From: Vibrio maritimus
Lineage (GTDB): Bacteria > Pseudomonadota > Gammaproteobacteria > Enterobacterales > Vibrionaceae
Length of the DNA stretch: 64,000 nt
Direction: 5' to 3'
NCBI RefSeq assembly: GCF_021441885.1
Contig: NZ_CP090439.1
Location: forward strand, 248,001 to 312,000
Shown here one piece after another: positions 51,875-60,841 of this stretch. Position 1 is the stretch's first letter, and each line of letters opens with the position of its first letter. Below the pieces are notes generated by a model. That model was not told the DNA's origin. It saw nothing but the letters and a program-made list of their open reading frames with translations, and did not search any database. The position numbers and the translations under genes were made by a program.

Positions 51875-52174
51875 TCATGAATTAGAGAAAGCACTCGCCT
51901 TATGCTTATCAACCGCTTCAGCTTCATCAAACAGCTCAGCGTTGAATACAATATAGCCATTCGACAACATCCCTTTGGCGACTTGAGGGCGACCTTTACA
52001 CCCTACCCCCATCAATCTCTGACACAAAGCATCTGGTGCGGATTGATACACGATATCCAAAAACGGCAGTTGAGCGTCGGTCACAATGCCATGCGCATTA
52101 AACTGCTCTATCGCATCTTCAAAGAGATCTGAATCAGTATGTTCGATGATTTCTATCACGTGTTCCAATCGCAT
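51875..52174 (-). CDS. Conserved-looking small hypothetical protein
   Basis: A 99-residue soluble protein: MRLEHVIEIIEHTDSDLFEDAIEQFNAHG followed by ALCQRLMGVGCKGRPQVAKGML. It has regular composition and no membrane segment or recognised domain. The ribosome site is weak (GGAAT). Coding is likely from its amino-acid make-up, but function is unknown. Confidence 0.5.
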   Translation of the reverse strand: MRLEHVIEIIEHTDSDLFEDAIEQFNAHGIVTDAQLPFLDIVYQSAPDALCQRLMGVGCKGRPQVAKGMLSNGYIVFNAELFDEAEAVDKHKASAFSNS

Positions 52175-52275
52175 CTATTATTCAATTCCATTTTAATCAT
52201 ATACTTATTGCGAGAGTGTACACTAGTTTCCATCGGTATAACACGGGTTGGATCAATGTCACTCTTACCACTTTG

Positions 52276-53178
52276 CTATAACGCCAAAGCGATAATGAGA
52301 CCCGAACAGACCAAAAGCACCCCAAGGATGCGACTATTCAGCCAAGGCTCTTTAAGAAACCACATCCCCATAAAGACGCCAAAAATAATACTCACTTGGC
52401 GAAGGGCAACCACATAACTCACATTCTCGACCATTGTCATCGCATACAATACGATGCCATACGTTAGCCCCATCATCAGCCCTGCCGCCGTCGAATGATA
52501 GCGATACTTCCAAGCGAGTGCGATCTCATGAGTCTGTTTGGTAAAGACTAGCCACAAGATCAACATCAAAGTGATGCCTGCGGTTTGTAGTCCGAGATAC
52601 AACACAGCGATATGGAGCGACGTCAGCGCTGTCGTTTCAGACAGCAACCAATTGATCCCCTCTTTATCGACAATTGAGTAAATCGTAGTGCCAATAGCCG
52701 CGATGAACGCCCAAAAGACTCCGCAATTGGCATAGGCACTCACGCTCAAGCCTTTAAGTGTTTTCAATGGCACGAGCAAACAACCTAGCGTCAAAATAGC
52801 GAAACCAAACCAAGCGGTGAGGTCTAACGATTGCCCCAGTGCCCAAGCCCCCAGCCCAACCATTAACACAGGCAAAGCGCGAGCGATTGGGTAAATAACG
52901 CCTATGTCCCCGTTCTTGTATGCCCTGAGTAACCCAACTAAGTAGATAACCTGACCAATAGCGCTGATCCCAAGCAACCACCAAAAATGTGCAGAGATAT
53001 TGCTGATTCCAACCTGGATGAAACACCAGACAATAAACGGAGAGAGCAGCAAGAACTGTGAAAGAGAAGCGCCTAAAGTGAACGAATAGCCTGAGCCATT
53101 ATTAGACTTACCAAGAATGTTCCAACCCGCATGAAGTAGCGCCGAAAAGATAACAAGAAGAGCAGCGTAGAGTGTCAC
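52276..53178 (-). CDS. EamA/DMT-superfamily transporter, GTG start
   Basis: A ten-segment membrane protein, 300 residues from the GTG at 53178 (MTLYAALLVIFSALLHAGWNILGK). The frame extends to a GTG at 53211, but that would place the start inside the phnR terminator, so 53178 is preferred. Two EamA halves are visible (about 4-140 and 150-295), each ending in a conserved Gly/Pro stretch (ARALPVLMVGLGAWALG; YVVALRQVSIIFGVFMGMWFLKEP). It may export or import a small metabolite; its link to the phosphonate genes is only by position. Confidence 0.75.
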   Translation of the reverse strand: MTLYAALLVIFSALLHAGWNILGKSNNGSGYSFTLGASLSQFLLLSPFIVWCFIQVGISNISAHFWWLLGISAIGQVIYLVGLLRAYKNGDIGVIYPIARALPVLMVGLGAWALGQSLDLTAWFGFAILTLGCLLVPLKTLKGLSVSAYANCGVFWAFIAAIGTTIYSIVDKEGINWLLSETTALTSLHIAVLYLGLQTAGITLMLILWLVFTKQTHEIALAWKYRYHSTAAGLMMGLTYGIVLYAMTMVENVSYVVALRQVSIIFGVFMGMWFLKEPWLNSRILGVLLVCSGLIIALAL

Positions 53179-53189
53179 AACAAGATCCG

Positions 53190-53224
53190 ATAAAAAAACA
53201 ACCGACACCACTTGGGCGTCGGTT
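53190..53224 (-). terminator. Intrinsic terminator of phnR
   Basis: On the minus strand AACCGAC...GTCGGTT, 7 bp plus inner pairs, followed by GTTTTTTTA. It sits just after the phnR stop and just before the EamA start. Confidence 0.8.
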
Positions 53225-53259
53225 GGTAGGAAGATAAATCAAAAGAAGTGTATGAAAAC

Positions 53260-53967
53260 CTATCTTTCGAGCTGAGCGATGGACTCGATACTGATAGCAT
53301 CGTGGCGCCAATATTCAATATCACAATCAATAAGCTCGCCATACTGATTGTAATTAATACGCTCGACCATCATTGCAGGGGTACCTGAAGTTGCACGCAG
53401 CGCTTGTGCCACCTCGCCCAGCAGTGAGGTTGTGGTGACTCGGTACTTTACCTTATCGTAGACAACACCGTATTTCTCACGATAGATATCCGTCAATGAC
53501 GCACCAGCCATATCCACATCTAGTAGGTCTGGAAACTTTTCAGTTCGAATGAAGTTGGTCACATAAACGACTGGGCGCTCTTCTAAGTAACGCACACGAT
53601 CTACTCGATAAATATCTGAAAACGGTGGTAATTCCAAAAGCTGAGCCGCTTGTTTTGTTGTCAAGATCCCTTTTGCTGCAATGAGCTCAGTACGTGGCTG
53701 TCGATTCTGAGAAATCGCCATATTAGTAAAGTTAAGGGTCTGCGTAGGGTCATAACGCAGCGGCTCTGGAGATATAAACCAGCCACGACGATCTTCACGA
53801 TAAATGCGCCCTTCTGCTTCAAGCAGTGACAGTGCTTCACGAAGCGTGACACGAGTGGTGTCGAACGACTCAGCAAGCTTGCGTTCTGCTGGCAATTTTT
53901 GCCTCGGAGCAAGCATGCCCGATTCGATTTGCTCAACAATGGCGTCTTTTATTTTTACGTATTGCAC
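53260..53967 (-). CDS. phnR: GntR/HutC-family regulator of 2-aminoethylphosphonate use, GTG start
   Basis: A 235-residue regulator with N-terminal winged helix-turn-helix (LPAERKLAESFDTTRVTLREALSLLEAEGRIYR, about 24-56) and a C-terminal UTRA domain (SDIYRVDRVRYLEERPVVYVTNFI, about 118-141). The GTG at 53967 has AAGGA six bases upstream. HutC-type regulators recognise GT-N-TA-N-AC; three copies of a matching 12 bp element lie in the phn region. It follows the permease gene on the same strand, so it is probably part of the transport operon or transcribed from its own promoter. Confidence 0.88.
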   Translation of the reverse strand: MQYVKIKDAIVEQIESGMLAPRQKLPAERKLAESFDTTRVTLREALSLLEAEGRIYREDRRGWFISPEPLRYDPTQTLNFTNMAISQNRQPRTELIAAKGILTTKQAAQLLELPPFSDIYRVDRVRYLEERPVVYVTNFIRTEKFPDLLDVDMAGASLTDIYREKYGVVYDKVKYRVTTTSLLGEVAQALRATSGTPAMMVERINYNQYGELIDCDIEYWRHDAISIESIAQLER

Positions 53968-54025
53968 TTGGCATCCTTAATTCAATCGTTATCCAACACG
54001 ATTATTAATCGAAATATCTCGTCTA

Positions 54026-55765
54026 TTAGCGTTTACGCCAAGCTTGAGTTTTGCCTTCAAATAGCTTTCCAACAACCATGTGAACCAGTTTGGCAACGGC
54101 TGCAGAGAGCATGATCATTACCGCCATTGCCGCTGCACTGCCCGTCTGGCCGGCATCATCCATGTTAAGCACCGCGACAGACGCTGGGATCGTATTTGTT
54201 GAATACAAGAATACTACCGCAGACGTGGTTGTTAAAGCATTGATAAATAGATATATCGCGATATCTAACACAGCCGGCAAACAGCATGGCAAAGAAACTT
54301 TGAAAAATAGCTTATATTGCGACAGCTTAACCGACGCAGCCGTCGCCTCAATTTCTGAAGGTAGCTGCTTGAGTGCCGTCAACGCCGTCATATGCCCCAC
54401 AGTGTAATAATGCACAACGGTATTGATAACCAAGAATGCCATGGTGCCATACAACACACCGAGTGGGTTATTGGCGTCATTAAAGTAGAAGATGTAACCC
54501 AAACCCAGTACCAACCCAGGAACGGCCATTGGAATCACACTCATCATCTGCATCGCTTGACGAACCGGACCAAACGCACGCCCTTTCTCAATACAGTAAG
54601 CACCGATAAAGATAACCACCGAGCCTATGATTGCTGTCCATGTCGCCAATTTCAGGGAGTTAAAGTACGGGCTCCAGCCATAAGTACTCATCTCGGCGAA
54701 GTTATAGTTGTTGAGCGTGAGGGCTTTGTTCCAAGGCCAGAAAGTAACGAGCGAACCATACACTGCCATACCAAGCACAGCTAACACCGCCAGAGAAACC
54801 AGCAGGCAATAGACAAAGCAAAGGGAGTCACGCAGCTTATTGGGAGATGGCTGATAAGGCACGGAGCGACTATCTAGCATGCTCTTCTGTTTTTTCTGTA
54901 CCCAGCGGTCAACAGTAAACGCCAGAACAGCCGGAAGAAGCAACAAGATACTGGTTACCGCCCCCATAGAAAAATTCTGCTGACCAACGACTTGCTTGAA
55001 TATATCGGTCGCTAATACGTTGTAGCTGCCACCAATCACTTTTGGTACACCAAAATCACAAACCACCAGAGTAAACACGACGATGAGTGTGCTGATCAAT
55101 CCATACTTAGCCGCAGGTAAAGTAACGGTGAAGAAAGTTTTAGCCGGCGATGTTTTTAGTGCACGTGCCGCCTCGTAGAGGCGAGCATCTGAGGTGCGCA
55201 GTGACGTAGTTAAAATCATCAAAGCATGGGGAAAGGTCCAAAATATTAGACCCAGTGAAACACCAATCAAGCCATAAACAGAGTGTCCTTGCAGTAGTTC
55301 TTTCGCCACACCTTGATTACCAAACAAGAAGATCAAACTAATCGCTGGGAGTAGGGACGGCGCTAAGATTGGTGCCGTCCCCATCAAGTTAAACAGACCT
55401 TTCAATGGCATACACGAGCGAGTCAACGCATAAGCGTAACCGAATGCTAAAAAGCCAACCACCACAGTGACAATAAGCCCCAGCGTCATCGTATTGCTTA
55501 GTGAATACCAAAGACTGTCGGTGGCAAAATAGGTAGCGAAATTCTCAAGACCAACGAACTCACCGGCACTGTTCTGCACACTCTTTTTCATCATTGCCCA
55601 CAAGGGCATCAAGATAAACAGTGTCATAGCGACAAATAGAAACGTTAGCAGTCCAAAAAGTACCATATTGTCTTTACTAAACTTAGCACTGACTTTTTGA
55701 GTGGTGAGTAACGCCAGACGTTGTTTCATTGTGCCACCAGAATTTAGAGTTGAAGTAACCTGCAT
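54026..55765 (-). CDS. 2-aminoethylphosphonate ABC transporter, fused double permease
   Basis: A 579-residue inner-membrane protein with two complete permease units. Each half has an EAA loop: YEAARALKTSPAKTFFTVTLP (about 192-212) and EIEATAASVKLSQYKLFFKVSLP (about 465-487), and about six membrane segments. Elsewhere the two permeases (PhnU and PhnV) are separate proteins; here they form one polypeptide, as in the putative 2-AEP permease family. RBS GGAAGG precedes the ATG. It follows the ATPase by ten bases. Confidence 0.88.
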   Translation of the reverse strand: MQVTSTLNSGGTMKQRLALLTTQKVSAKFSKDNMVLFGLLTFLFVAMTLFILMPLWAMMKKSVQNSAGEFVGLENFATYFATDSLWYSLSNTMTLGLIVTVVVGFLAFGYAYALTRSCMPLKGLFNLMGTAPILAPSLLPAISLIFLFGNQGVAKELLQGHSVYGLIGVSLGLIFWTFPHALMILTTSLRTSDARLYEAARALKTSPAKTFFTVTLPAAKYGLISTLIVVFTLVVCDFGVPKVIGGSYNVLATDIFKQVVGQQNFSMGAVTSILLLLPAVLAFTVDRWVQKKQKSMLDSRSVPYQPSPNKLRDSLCFVYCLLVSLAVLAVLGMAVYGSLVTFWPWNKALTLNNYNFAEMSTYGWSPYFNSLKLATWTAIIGSVVIFIGAYCIEKGRAFGPVRQAMQMMSVIPMAVPGLVLGLGYIFYFNDANNPLGVLYGTMAFLVINTVVHYYTVGHMTALTALKQLPSEIEATAASVKLSQYKLFFKVSLPCCLPAVLDIAIYLFINALTTTSAVVFLYSTNTIPASVAVLNMDDAGQTGSAAAMAVMIMLSAAVAKLVHMVVGKLFEGKTQAWRKR

Positions 55766-55775
55766 TGACCCTTCC

Positions 55776-56882
55776 CTATGCCGCGGCTTTTAGCTGACTT
55801 GTTTCTCGGCGATAGCCAAGCAATCCACTCTCAGAAAACTCGACGTAACGAATATCGTTGCGACGAAGTTGAAGCTCGTTGGCATGTTTGACTGGAACGT
55901 CAATGTAAATAGGCGCGGCAGTTGGCGCATGCTGCATCATCACCTCGACGCGATAGAACGCGCCTTGAAACTCTTTTGCCAGTACTTTTACTGGAATCGC
56001 ATTGGCAGCATGCTCGACAAACTTCAGGCTCTCAGGACGGACAGCAAGGTCAAAGATATCTCCTTGTTCTAACGTCATGTTTTCCAACGTCGGTAATGAC
56101 AGCATACTTTCCGCGATGCGCAGACTCGTCGTTGACGCTACTGAAGCTTCGATAAAGTTCATGCTGCCGACAAAATCAGCGACGAAACGCGTTGCTGGTT
56201 TCTCATACACTTCTTGCGGCGTGCCTACTTGCTCAATCACGCCATGGTTCATCACCACAATACGGTCAGCCATAGATAAGGCCTCTTCCTGATCGTGCGT
56301 TACCATGATGGTAGTGATGCCAAGCTTTCGCTGCATTTGGCAGATCTCTTCACGCAGGTGAGTACGTACTTTTGCATCAAGAGCTGACAAAGGTTCATCG
56401 AGCAGAAGCAGACCTGGAGACAGTGCCAACGCGCGCGCTAGCGCAACACGCTGCTGCTGACCGCCAGAAAGCTGGTTAGGGTACTTATTGCCAGACGTTG
56501 GTAAACCAATCATTTCTAGCCAGTGTTCTACTTTCTCCAACGCTTCTTTATTCGACATACCTTGGTTCTTTAAACCTATGGCGATGTTCTCTTGAACTGT
56601 TAAGTTAGGAAATAGTGCATAAGATTGAAATACAATGCCAAAGTCGCGTTTTTCTGGTGGAAGAAAAGTAATGTCTTTGTCTGCTTGATGGATTTCACCC
56701 GTGGTTGGTAAATCCAGCCCTGCAATGGCGCGAAGTAATGTGGTTTTGCCACAACCAGATGGTCCAAGAAAGCAAACGAACTCGCCCTTGTTGATGGCGA
56801 GGGAAATCTGCTTTAATGCCGTGAACTGACCGAACTGTTTCACCACATTTTTAATATCTAGATAAGGGTTGGATACTGTCAT
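55776..56882 (-). CDS. phnT: 2-aminoethylphosphonate ABC transporter ATPase
   Basis: A 368-residue ABC ATPase. The ATG at 56882 (MTVSNPYLDIKN) has GGAGAG six bases upstream; the longer frame to 56909 overlaps the PhnR operator and is less likely. Walker A GPSGCGKTTLLRAIAG (about 41-56), signature LSGGQQQRVALARAL (about 140-154), Walker B LLLLDEPLSALD (about 160) and a C-terminal TOBE-like regulatory part. It drives the fused permease. Confidence 0.9.
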   Translation of the reverse strand: MTVSNPYLDIKNVVKQFGQFTALKQISLAINKGEFVCFLGPSGCGKTTLLRAIAGLDLPTTGEIHQADKDITFLPPEKRDFGIVFQSYALFPNLTVQENIAIGLKNQGMSNKEALEKVEHWLEMIGLPTSGNKYPNQLSGGQQQRVALARALALSPGLLLLDEPLSALDAKVRTHLREEICQMQRKLGITTIMVTHDQEEALSMADRIVVMNHGVIEQVGTPQEVYEKPATRFVADFVGSMNFIEASVASTTSLRIAESMLSLPTLENMTLEQGDIFDLAVRPESLKFVEHAANAIPVKVLAKEFQGAFYRVEVMMQHAPTAAPIYIDVPVKHANELQLRRNDIRYVEFSESGLLGYRRETSQLKAAA

Positions 56883-56896
56883 TATCGTCTCTCCAA

Positions 56897-56908
56897 TGGT
56901 ATATACCA
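56897..56908. promoter_or_regulatory. PhnR operator 1, upstream of phnT
   Basis: TGGTATATACCA is a perfect dyad that contains GTATATAC, matching the HutC-type consensus GT-N-TA-N-AC. It is 15 bases before the phnT start, in the gap with the binding protein gene. Confidence 0.65.
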
Positions 56909-57009
56909 AATGTAAATCTGGTTTATTTCATCGGGATGACAGTTTTGTAGCAGGTAGATTGCAATCGATGAATTTCGCGATGCCGGTGTCTCTGTTTGCT
57001 AAAAATAAC

Positions 57010-57037
57010 GAAGGGAAGATCCTAAGATCTTCCCTTC
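57010..57037 (-). terminator. Intercistronic hairpin between phnS and phnT
   Basis: GAAGGGAAGATC and GATCTTCCCTTC form a perfect 12 bp stem with a CTAA loop; on the minus strand it is followed by GTTATTTTT. Partial termination here would give more binding protein than transporter. Confidence 0.7.
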
Positions 57038-57094
57038 TTTAATACATCATCAGTTGATGCGCGACTAATGTATGCAGCAGTCAGCCACCATTTA

Positions 57095-58102
57095 CTACGA
57101 TCGTGGCTCTGACTTACCGTCAAATTTTTGAGACCATGTTTTTAGCACTTCAGCGCGATCTGCACCCATTTTGCCAAAGTCCATGTCAGCCATAGCACCT
57201 TCTACCTCTGGGTAGTTCGACACATTGCCCGTTACCGCCTTATGAGCAACCACTGGATAAGACTCAACATAAAGCTCGTTTGCTGCCTTAGAGATTGACC
57301 AGTCAACCACTCGCTTAGCGGCATCAGACTCTTTAACCAAGCCAACCGCTTCAGACTCCCAACCGATGCCTTTTGGCGTGATGACCGCTAGCGGCGCACC
57401 TTGGTTGATCAGCTTAGCACCGCGCACAGCCATTGAGATGCCGATAGCGACTTCTCCCATACCCGCCTGAACACATGGCTTCGAGCCAGAGTGCGTGTAA
57501 TGTGCAATGTTGTTATCTAGCTTTTTCATATAGTTCCAAGCTTGATCTTCACCCATGTTCTGCAGCCACGCCGATACTTGCATGTAACCCGTGCCCGAAG
57601 ACGCTGGGTTTGGCATAGCGATATGACCTTGATAAACCGGCTTAGTCAAATCTTCCCATGACTGTGGTTTCGGCAGGTTAAGCTGTTTCGCCACTGCTTC
57701 GTTGAAACAGATAGCATTGAAGAACGCGTCGTTACCAAACCAAGCTTGATTCGTCTGAGGATCGTTAAGGCTCTCATTCAAGTCTTCTAAGCCTGTTGGT
57801 GTATATGGCTTAAGAATGCCTTCTTCCTTAAGCAGAGCCATCGATGAGCCTGCCAAACCCCATACAACTTCCGCGTGAGGATTGTTTTTCTCCGCGAGAA
57901 GTTTCGCCGTCATGATACCTGTCGAATCACGAACCCATTTGATCTTGATGTCTGGGTTTTCTTTCTCAAACGCGTTCTTGTATTTAGCAAGAATGTCAGT
58001 CTCGAAAGCGGTATACACGGTTACTTCTGTCGCTGCTAGTGCATTAGTGGCAAGTAGAGAAACCAGTGTCGCCAGTGTTCCCTTCATCAAACGGTTTTTC
58101 AT
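57095..58102 (-). CDS. phnS: 2-aminoethylphosphonate ABC transporter substrate-binding protein
   Basis: A 335-residue periplasmic binding protein with Sec signal peptide MKNRLMKGTLATLVSLLATNALA (cleavage about 23). The family start TEVTVYTAFETDILAKYKNAFEKEN and NPHAEVVWGLAGSSMALL are visible. RBS GGAGA precedes ATG. It is the first gene of the transport operon, divergent from phnW. A PhnR operator lies 20 bases upstream. Binds 2-AEP for the fused permease. Confidence 0.92.
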   Translation of the reverse strand: MKNRLMKGTLATLVSLLATNALAATEVTVYTAFETDILAKYKNAFEKENPDIKIKWVRDSTGIMTAKLLAEKNNPHAEVVWGLAGSSMALLKEEGILKPYTPTGLEDLNESLNDPQTNQAWFGNDAFFNAICFNEAVAKQLNLPKPQSWEDLTKPVYQGHIAMPNPASSGTGYMQVSAWLQNMGEDQAWNYMKKLDNNIAHYTHSGSKPCVQAGMGEVAIGISMAVRGAKLINQGAPLAVITPKGIGWESEAVGLVKESDAAKRVVDWSISKAANELYVESYPVVAHKAVTGNVSNYPEVEGAMADMDFGKMGADRAEVLKTWSQKFDGKSEPRS

Positions 58103-58121
58103 CTTCGTCTCCAGTTAAATT

Positions 58122-58133
58122 TGGTCTGTACCA
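58122..58133. promoter_or_regulatory. PhnR operator 2, upstream of phnS
   Basis: TGGTCTGTACCA is a near dyad (TGGT-CTGT-ACCA) of the same 12 bp element, 20 bases before the phnS start. Confidence 0.6.
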
Positions 58134-58318
58134 GTTGATAGCGCCCACCTTAGTTTTGTTATATGACGATTAAATGAACAAAAAATGGCAGTTTTACTAA
58201 ATAAAATCGACTTTACGGACTAGTTTTACGCTCAAAGTGCAGTTATGAAACTTTTGTGAAAGTTGAATTCCGCCCTTTGCGTTTACAAAATTTGGTTGCT
58301 AGAGTGATTACAACAAAT

Positions 58319-58330
58319 TGGTATAGTCCA
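58319..58330. promoter_or_regulatory. PhnR operator 3, upstream of phnW
   Basis: TGGTATAGTCCA matches operator 1 in 10 of 12 positions, 20 bases before the phnW start. The divergent promoter region therefore has one copy at each end. Confidence 0.6.
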
Positions 58331-58349
58331 AAAAAAGACGAGACGCAAA

Positions 58350-59453
58350 ATGAAAAACGAATACTTGTTGCTTACGCCCGGTCCATTATCGACTTCCGAA
58401 ACCGTACGCCAGGCAATGTTGAAAGACTGGTGTACTTGGGATGACGATTACAACAAAGAGATCGTCGAAGTGATTCGTGCCAAATTAACAAAGCTAGCGA
58501 CTGAGCACGAAGGCTATACAAGTGTGCTCATGCAAGGTAGCGGTACCGCTTCTGTAGAGGCAACGATTGGCAGCTCTATGGGTCCTAATGACAAGCTACT
58601 CGTGGTCGATAATGGCGCCTACGGTGCGCGTATCGCACAAATTGCCAACTACTTAAACATTGCTACCCATGTTGTTGCCCCTGGTGAGGTAAGCCAACCA
58701 AGCCTAGACAAGGTAAAAACCGCACTAGAGCAGGATGCCTCTATCACTCACGTCGCGATCGTTCACTGCGAAACGACCACTGGCATGCTCAATCCAATTG
58801 AAGCAGTCGCCACGCTAGCAAAAGAATATGACAAAACCGTGATTCTCGATGCGATGTCGAGCTTTGGTGGTATTCCTATGGATATTGGGGATCTGGGCAT
58901 CGACTTTATGATCAGCTCTGCCAACAAATGTATTCAAGGTGTCCCAGGATTTGGTTTTGTGGTTGCTAAACAGTCTGAGTTAGAAAAATGCAAAGGCCGC
59001 GCACGTTCACTAAGTCTCGATCTTTATGACCAATGGCATTGCATGCAAGCCAATCATGGTAAATGGCGTTTCACATCTCCTACTCATACAGTACGAGCGT
59101 TCTATCAAGCCTTGATTGAACTTGAGCAAGAAGGTGGTATTGGTGCCCGTCACCAACGCTATCAAACCAACCAGACAACCTTAGTACAAGGAATGCGCTC
59201 TTTGGGTTTCCGTACCTTGCTCAATGATGATCTGCACTCACCCATCATCACATCGTTCTACTCGCCAGAGCATAGCGACTATCAATTCAAAGAGTTCTAT
59301 GACCGATTGAAGGCGCAGGGTTTTGTTATCTACCCAGGTAAAGTGTCCAATGCTGACTGTTTCCGCATAGGTAACATTGGCGATGTTCACCCAGCAGACA
59401 TTGAACGTCTAATCGGTGCCATTAAAAACGCTATGTATTGGGAGCTTTCATAA
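58350..59453 (+). CDS. phnW: 2-aminoethylphosphonate-pyruvate aminotransferase
   Basis: PLP enzyme that moves the amino group of 2-AEP to pyruvate, giving phosphonoacetaldehyde and alanine. The 367-residue protein has the family N-terminus LLLTPGPLSTS, QGSGTASVEATI (about 62-73), SSFGGIPMDIG (about 168) and the PLP Lys in SSANKCIQGVPGFGF (about 189-203). Begins the plus-strand operon phnW-pbfA-phnX; its stop TAA shares an A with the next ATG. Confidence 0.95.
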   Translation: MKNEYLLLTPGPLSTSETVRQAMLKDWCTWDDDYNKEIVEVIRAKLTKLATEHEGYTSVLMQGSGTASVEATIGSSMGPNDKLLVVDNGAYGARIAQIANYLNIATHVVAPGEVSQPSLDKVKTALEQDASITHVAIVHCETTTGMLNPIEAVATLAKEYDKTVILDAMSSFGGIPMDIGDLGIDFMISSANKCIQGVPGFGFVVAKQSELEKCKGRARSLSLDLYDQWHCMQANHGKWRFTSPTHTVRAFYQALIELEQEGGIGARHQRYQTNQTTLVQGMRSLGFRTLLNDDLHSPIITSFYSPEHSDYQFKEFYDRLKAQGFVIYPGKVSNADCFRIGNIGDVHPADIERLIGAIKNAMYWELS

Positions 59454-60811
59454 TGTCGAGCACAGCGACTCACCTTCGCAGCGAAGGGGATGTGAACAAC
59501 ACCCCTGCTCGCCAAGAATGGAACAACAAGATTCAAGACGAGGCGACACAAACGCTACTTAAACGCGATGCTGACGTATTTTTACATCAATCTATGTCTA
59601 CGCCATGTCTTGATTCTCTGGAAGCCGCCGAAGGCATCTACATTCAGGACACGCGTGGCAAGCGTTATATGGATTTTCATGGTAATAACGTGCATCAATT
59701 AGGCTATGCGCACCCTCATGTGATCAAACGAATCACTGAGCAGATGCACTCATTACCATTTTCGCCACGCCGTTTTACCAATGAAACAGCAGTGCAATGC
59801 GCTGAAAAACTGACTGAAATCTGCGGTGGTGATTTAAACCGAGTTTTGTTTGCGCCAGGCGGTACATCCGTCGTAGGAATGGCGCTTAAGCTTGCTCGCT
59901 ACATCACTGGCAATTACAAGGTTGTTTCACTCTGGGATTCATTCCACGGCGCTTCTCTTGACGCGATTTCTGTCGGGGGCGAAGCGTGCTTCCGCGAAGG
60001 TATGGGACCTCTAATGGCAGGTGTCGAACGCATTCCACCAGCGGTTTCATACCGAGGCGCATTCCCTTCTCAAGACGGTAGCGACGTCCACTACGCCGAC
60101 TACCTAGAGTATGTCATTGAAAAAGAGGGCGGTATCGGCGCATTTATCGCAGAAGGCGTTCGCAATACCGATGTCCAGGTACCAAGTAAAGCCTACTGGC
60201 AGCGCATTCGTGAAATCTGCGACAAACACAACGTCATGCTGATCATCGATGACATTCCCAATGGCATGGGGCGAAGCGGCGAATGGTTCACCTATCAAGC
60301 ATTCGACATTGAGCCAGATATTTTATGTATCGGTAAAGGTTTCGGTGGCGGCTTAGTCCCTATCGCTGCCATGGTGACCAAAGACAAGTACAACACTGCT
60401 GCCGAGATCTCGCTCGGCCACTATACCCACGAAAAAAGCGCTCTAGGGTGCGCGGCTGCGCTGGCAACGATGGAAACCATCGAACAAGAGAAGCTACTCG
60501 AAAAAACACGTGAAGACAGCGAGTTTGTGAGAGCGCGTCTGCAACAGATGAAAGACAAATACTCAATCATTGGTGATGTGCGCGGTATTGGCTTGTTGTG
60601 GGGTGTTGAGTTGGTGACAAATCATATCACCAAAGAGCGTGCCTACGATGAAGCAGAGCAGGTGCTATACCAGTGCTTGAATCAAGGACTGAGCTTTAAG
60701 GTTTCCCAAGGAAACGTCATTCAGCTAAGTCCACCTTTAATTATCACCCGAGAAGAGCTCACCAAAGCTCTCGATATCTTTGAGCACGCCATTGCTCATG
60801 TTTGTCGCTAA
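59453..60811 (+). CDS. pbfA: (R)-1-hydroxy-2-aminoethylphosphonate ammonia-lyase
   Basis: A 452-residue class III-aminotransferase-fold PLP enzyme. ATG 59453 overlaps the phnW stop as TAATG with GGGAG eight bases upstream. Motifs include FAPGGTSVVGMALKLARY (about 134-151), LIIDDIPNGMGRSGEW (about 262-277) and the PLP Lys in CIGKGFGGGLVPIAA (about 292-306). Its place between phnW and phnX is that of the Vibrio enzyme PbfA, which releases ammonia from the hydroxylated analogue of 2-AEP to give phosphonoacetaldehyde; the assignment rests on context plus fold. A second transaminase is the alternative. Confidence 0.85.
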   Translation: MSSTATHLRSEGDVNNTPARQEWNNKIQDEATQTLLKRDADVFLHQSMSTPCLDSLEAAEGIYIQDTRGKRYMDFHGNNVHQLGYAHPHVIKRITEQMHSLPFSPRRFTNETAVQCAEKLTEICGGDLNRVLFAPGGTSVVGMALKLARYITGNYKVVSLWDSFHGASLDAISVGGEACFREGMGPLMAGVERIPPAVSYRGAFPSQDGSDVHYADYLEYVIEKEGGIGAFIAEGVRNTDVQVPSKAYWQRIREICDKHNVMLIIDDIPNGMGRSGEWFTYQAFDIEPDILCIGKGFGGGLVPIAAMVTKDKYNTAAEISLGHYTHEKSALGCAAALATMETIEQEKLLEKTREDSEFVRARLQQMKDKYSIIGDVRGIGLLWGVELVTNHITKERAYDEAEQVLYQCLNQGLSFKVSQGNVIQLSPPLIITREELTKALDIFEHAIAHVCR

Positions 60812-60841
60812 ACAATAAGTTAGAAAATAAGGAATACCACT

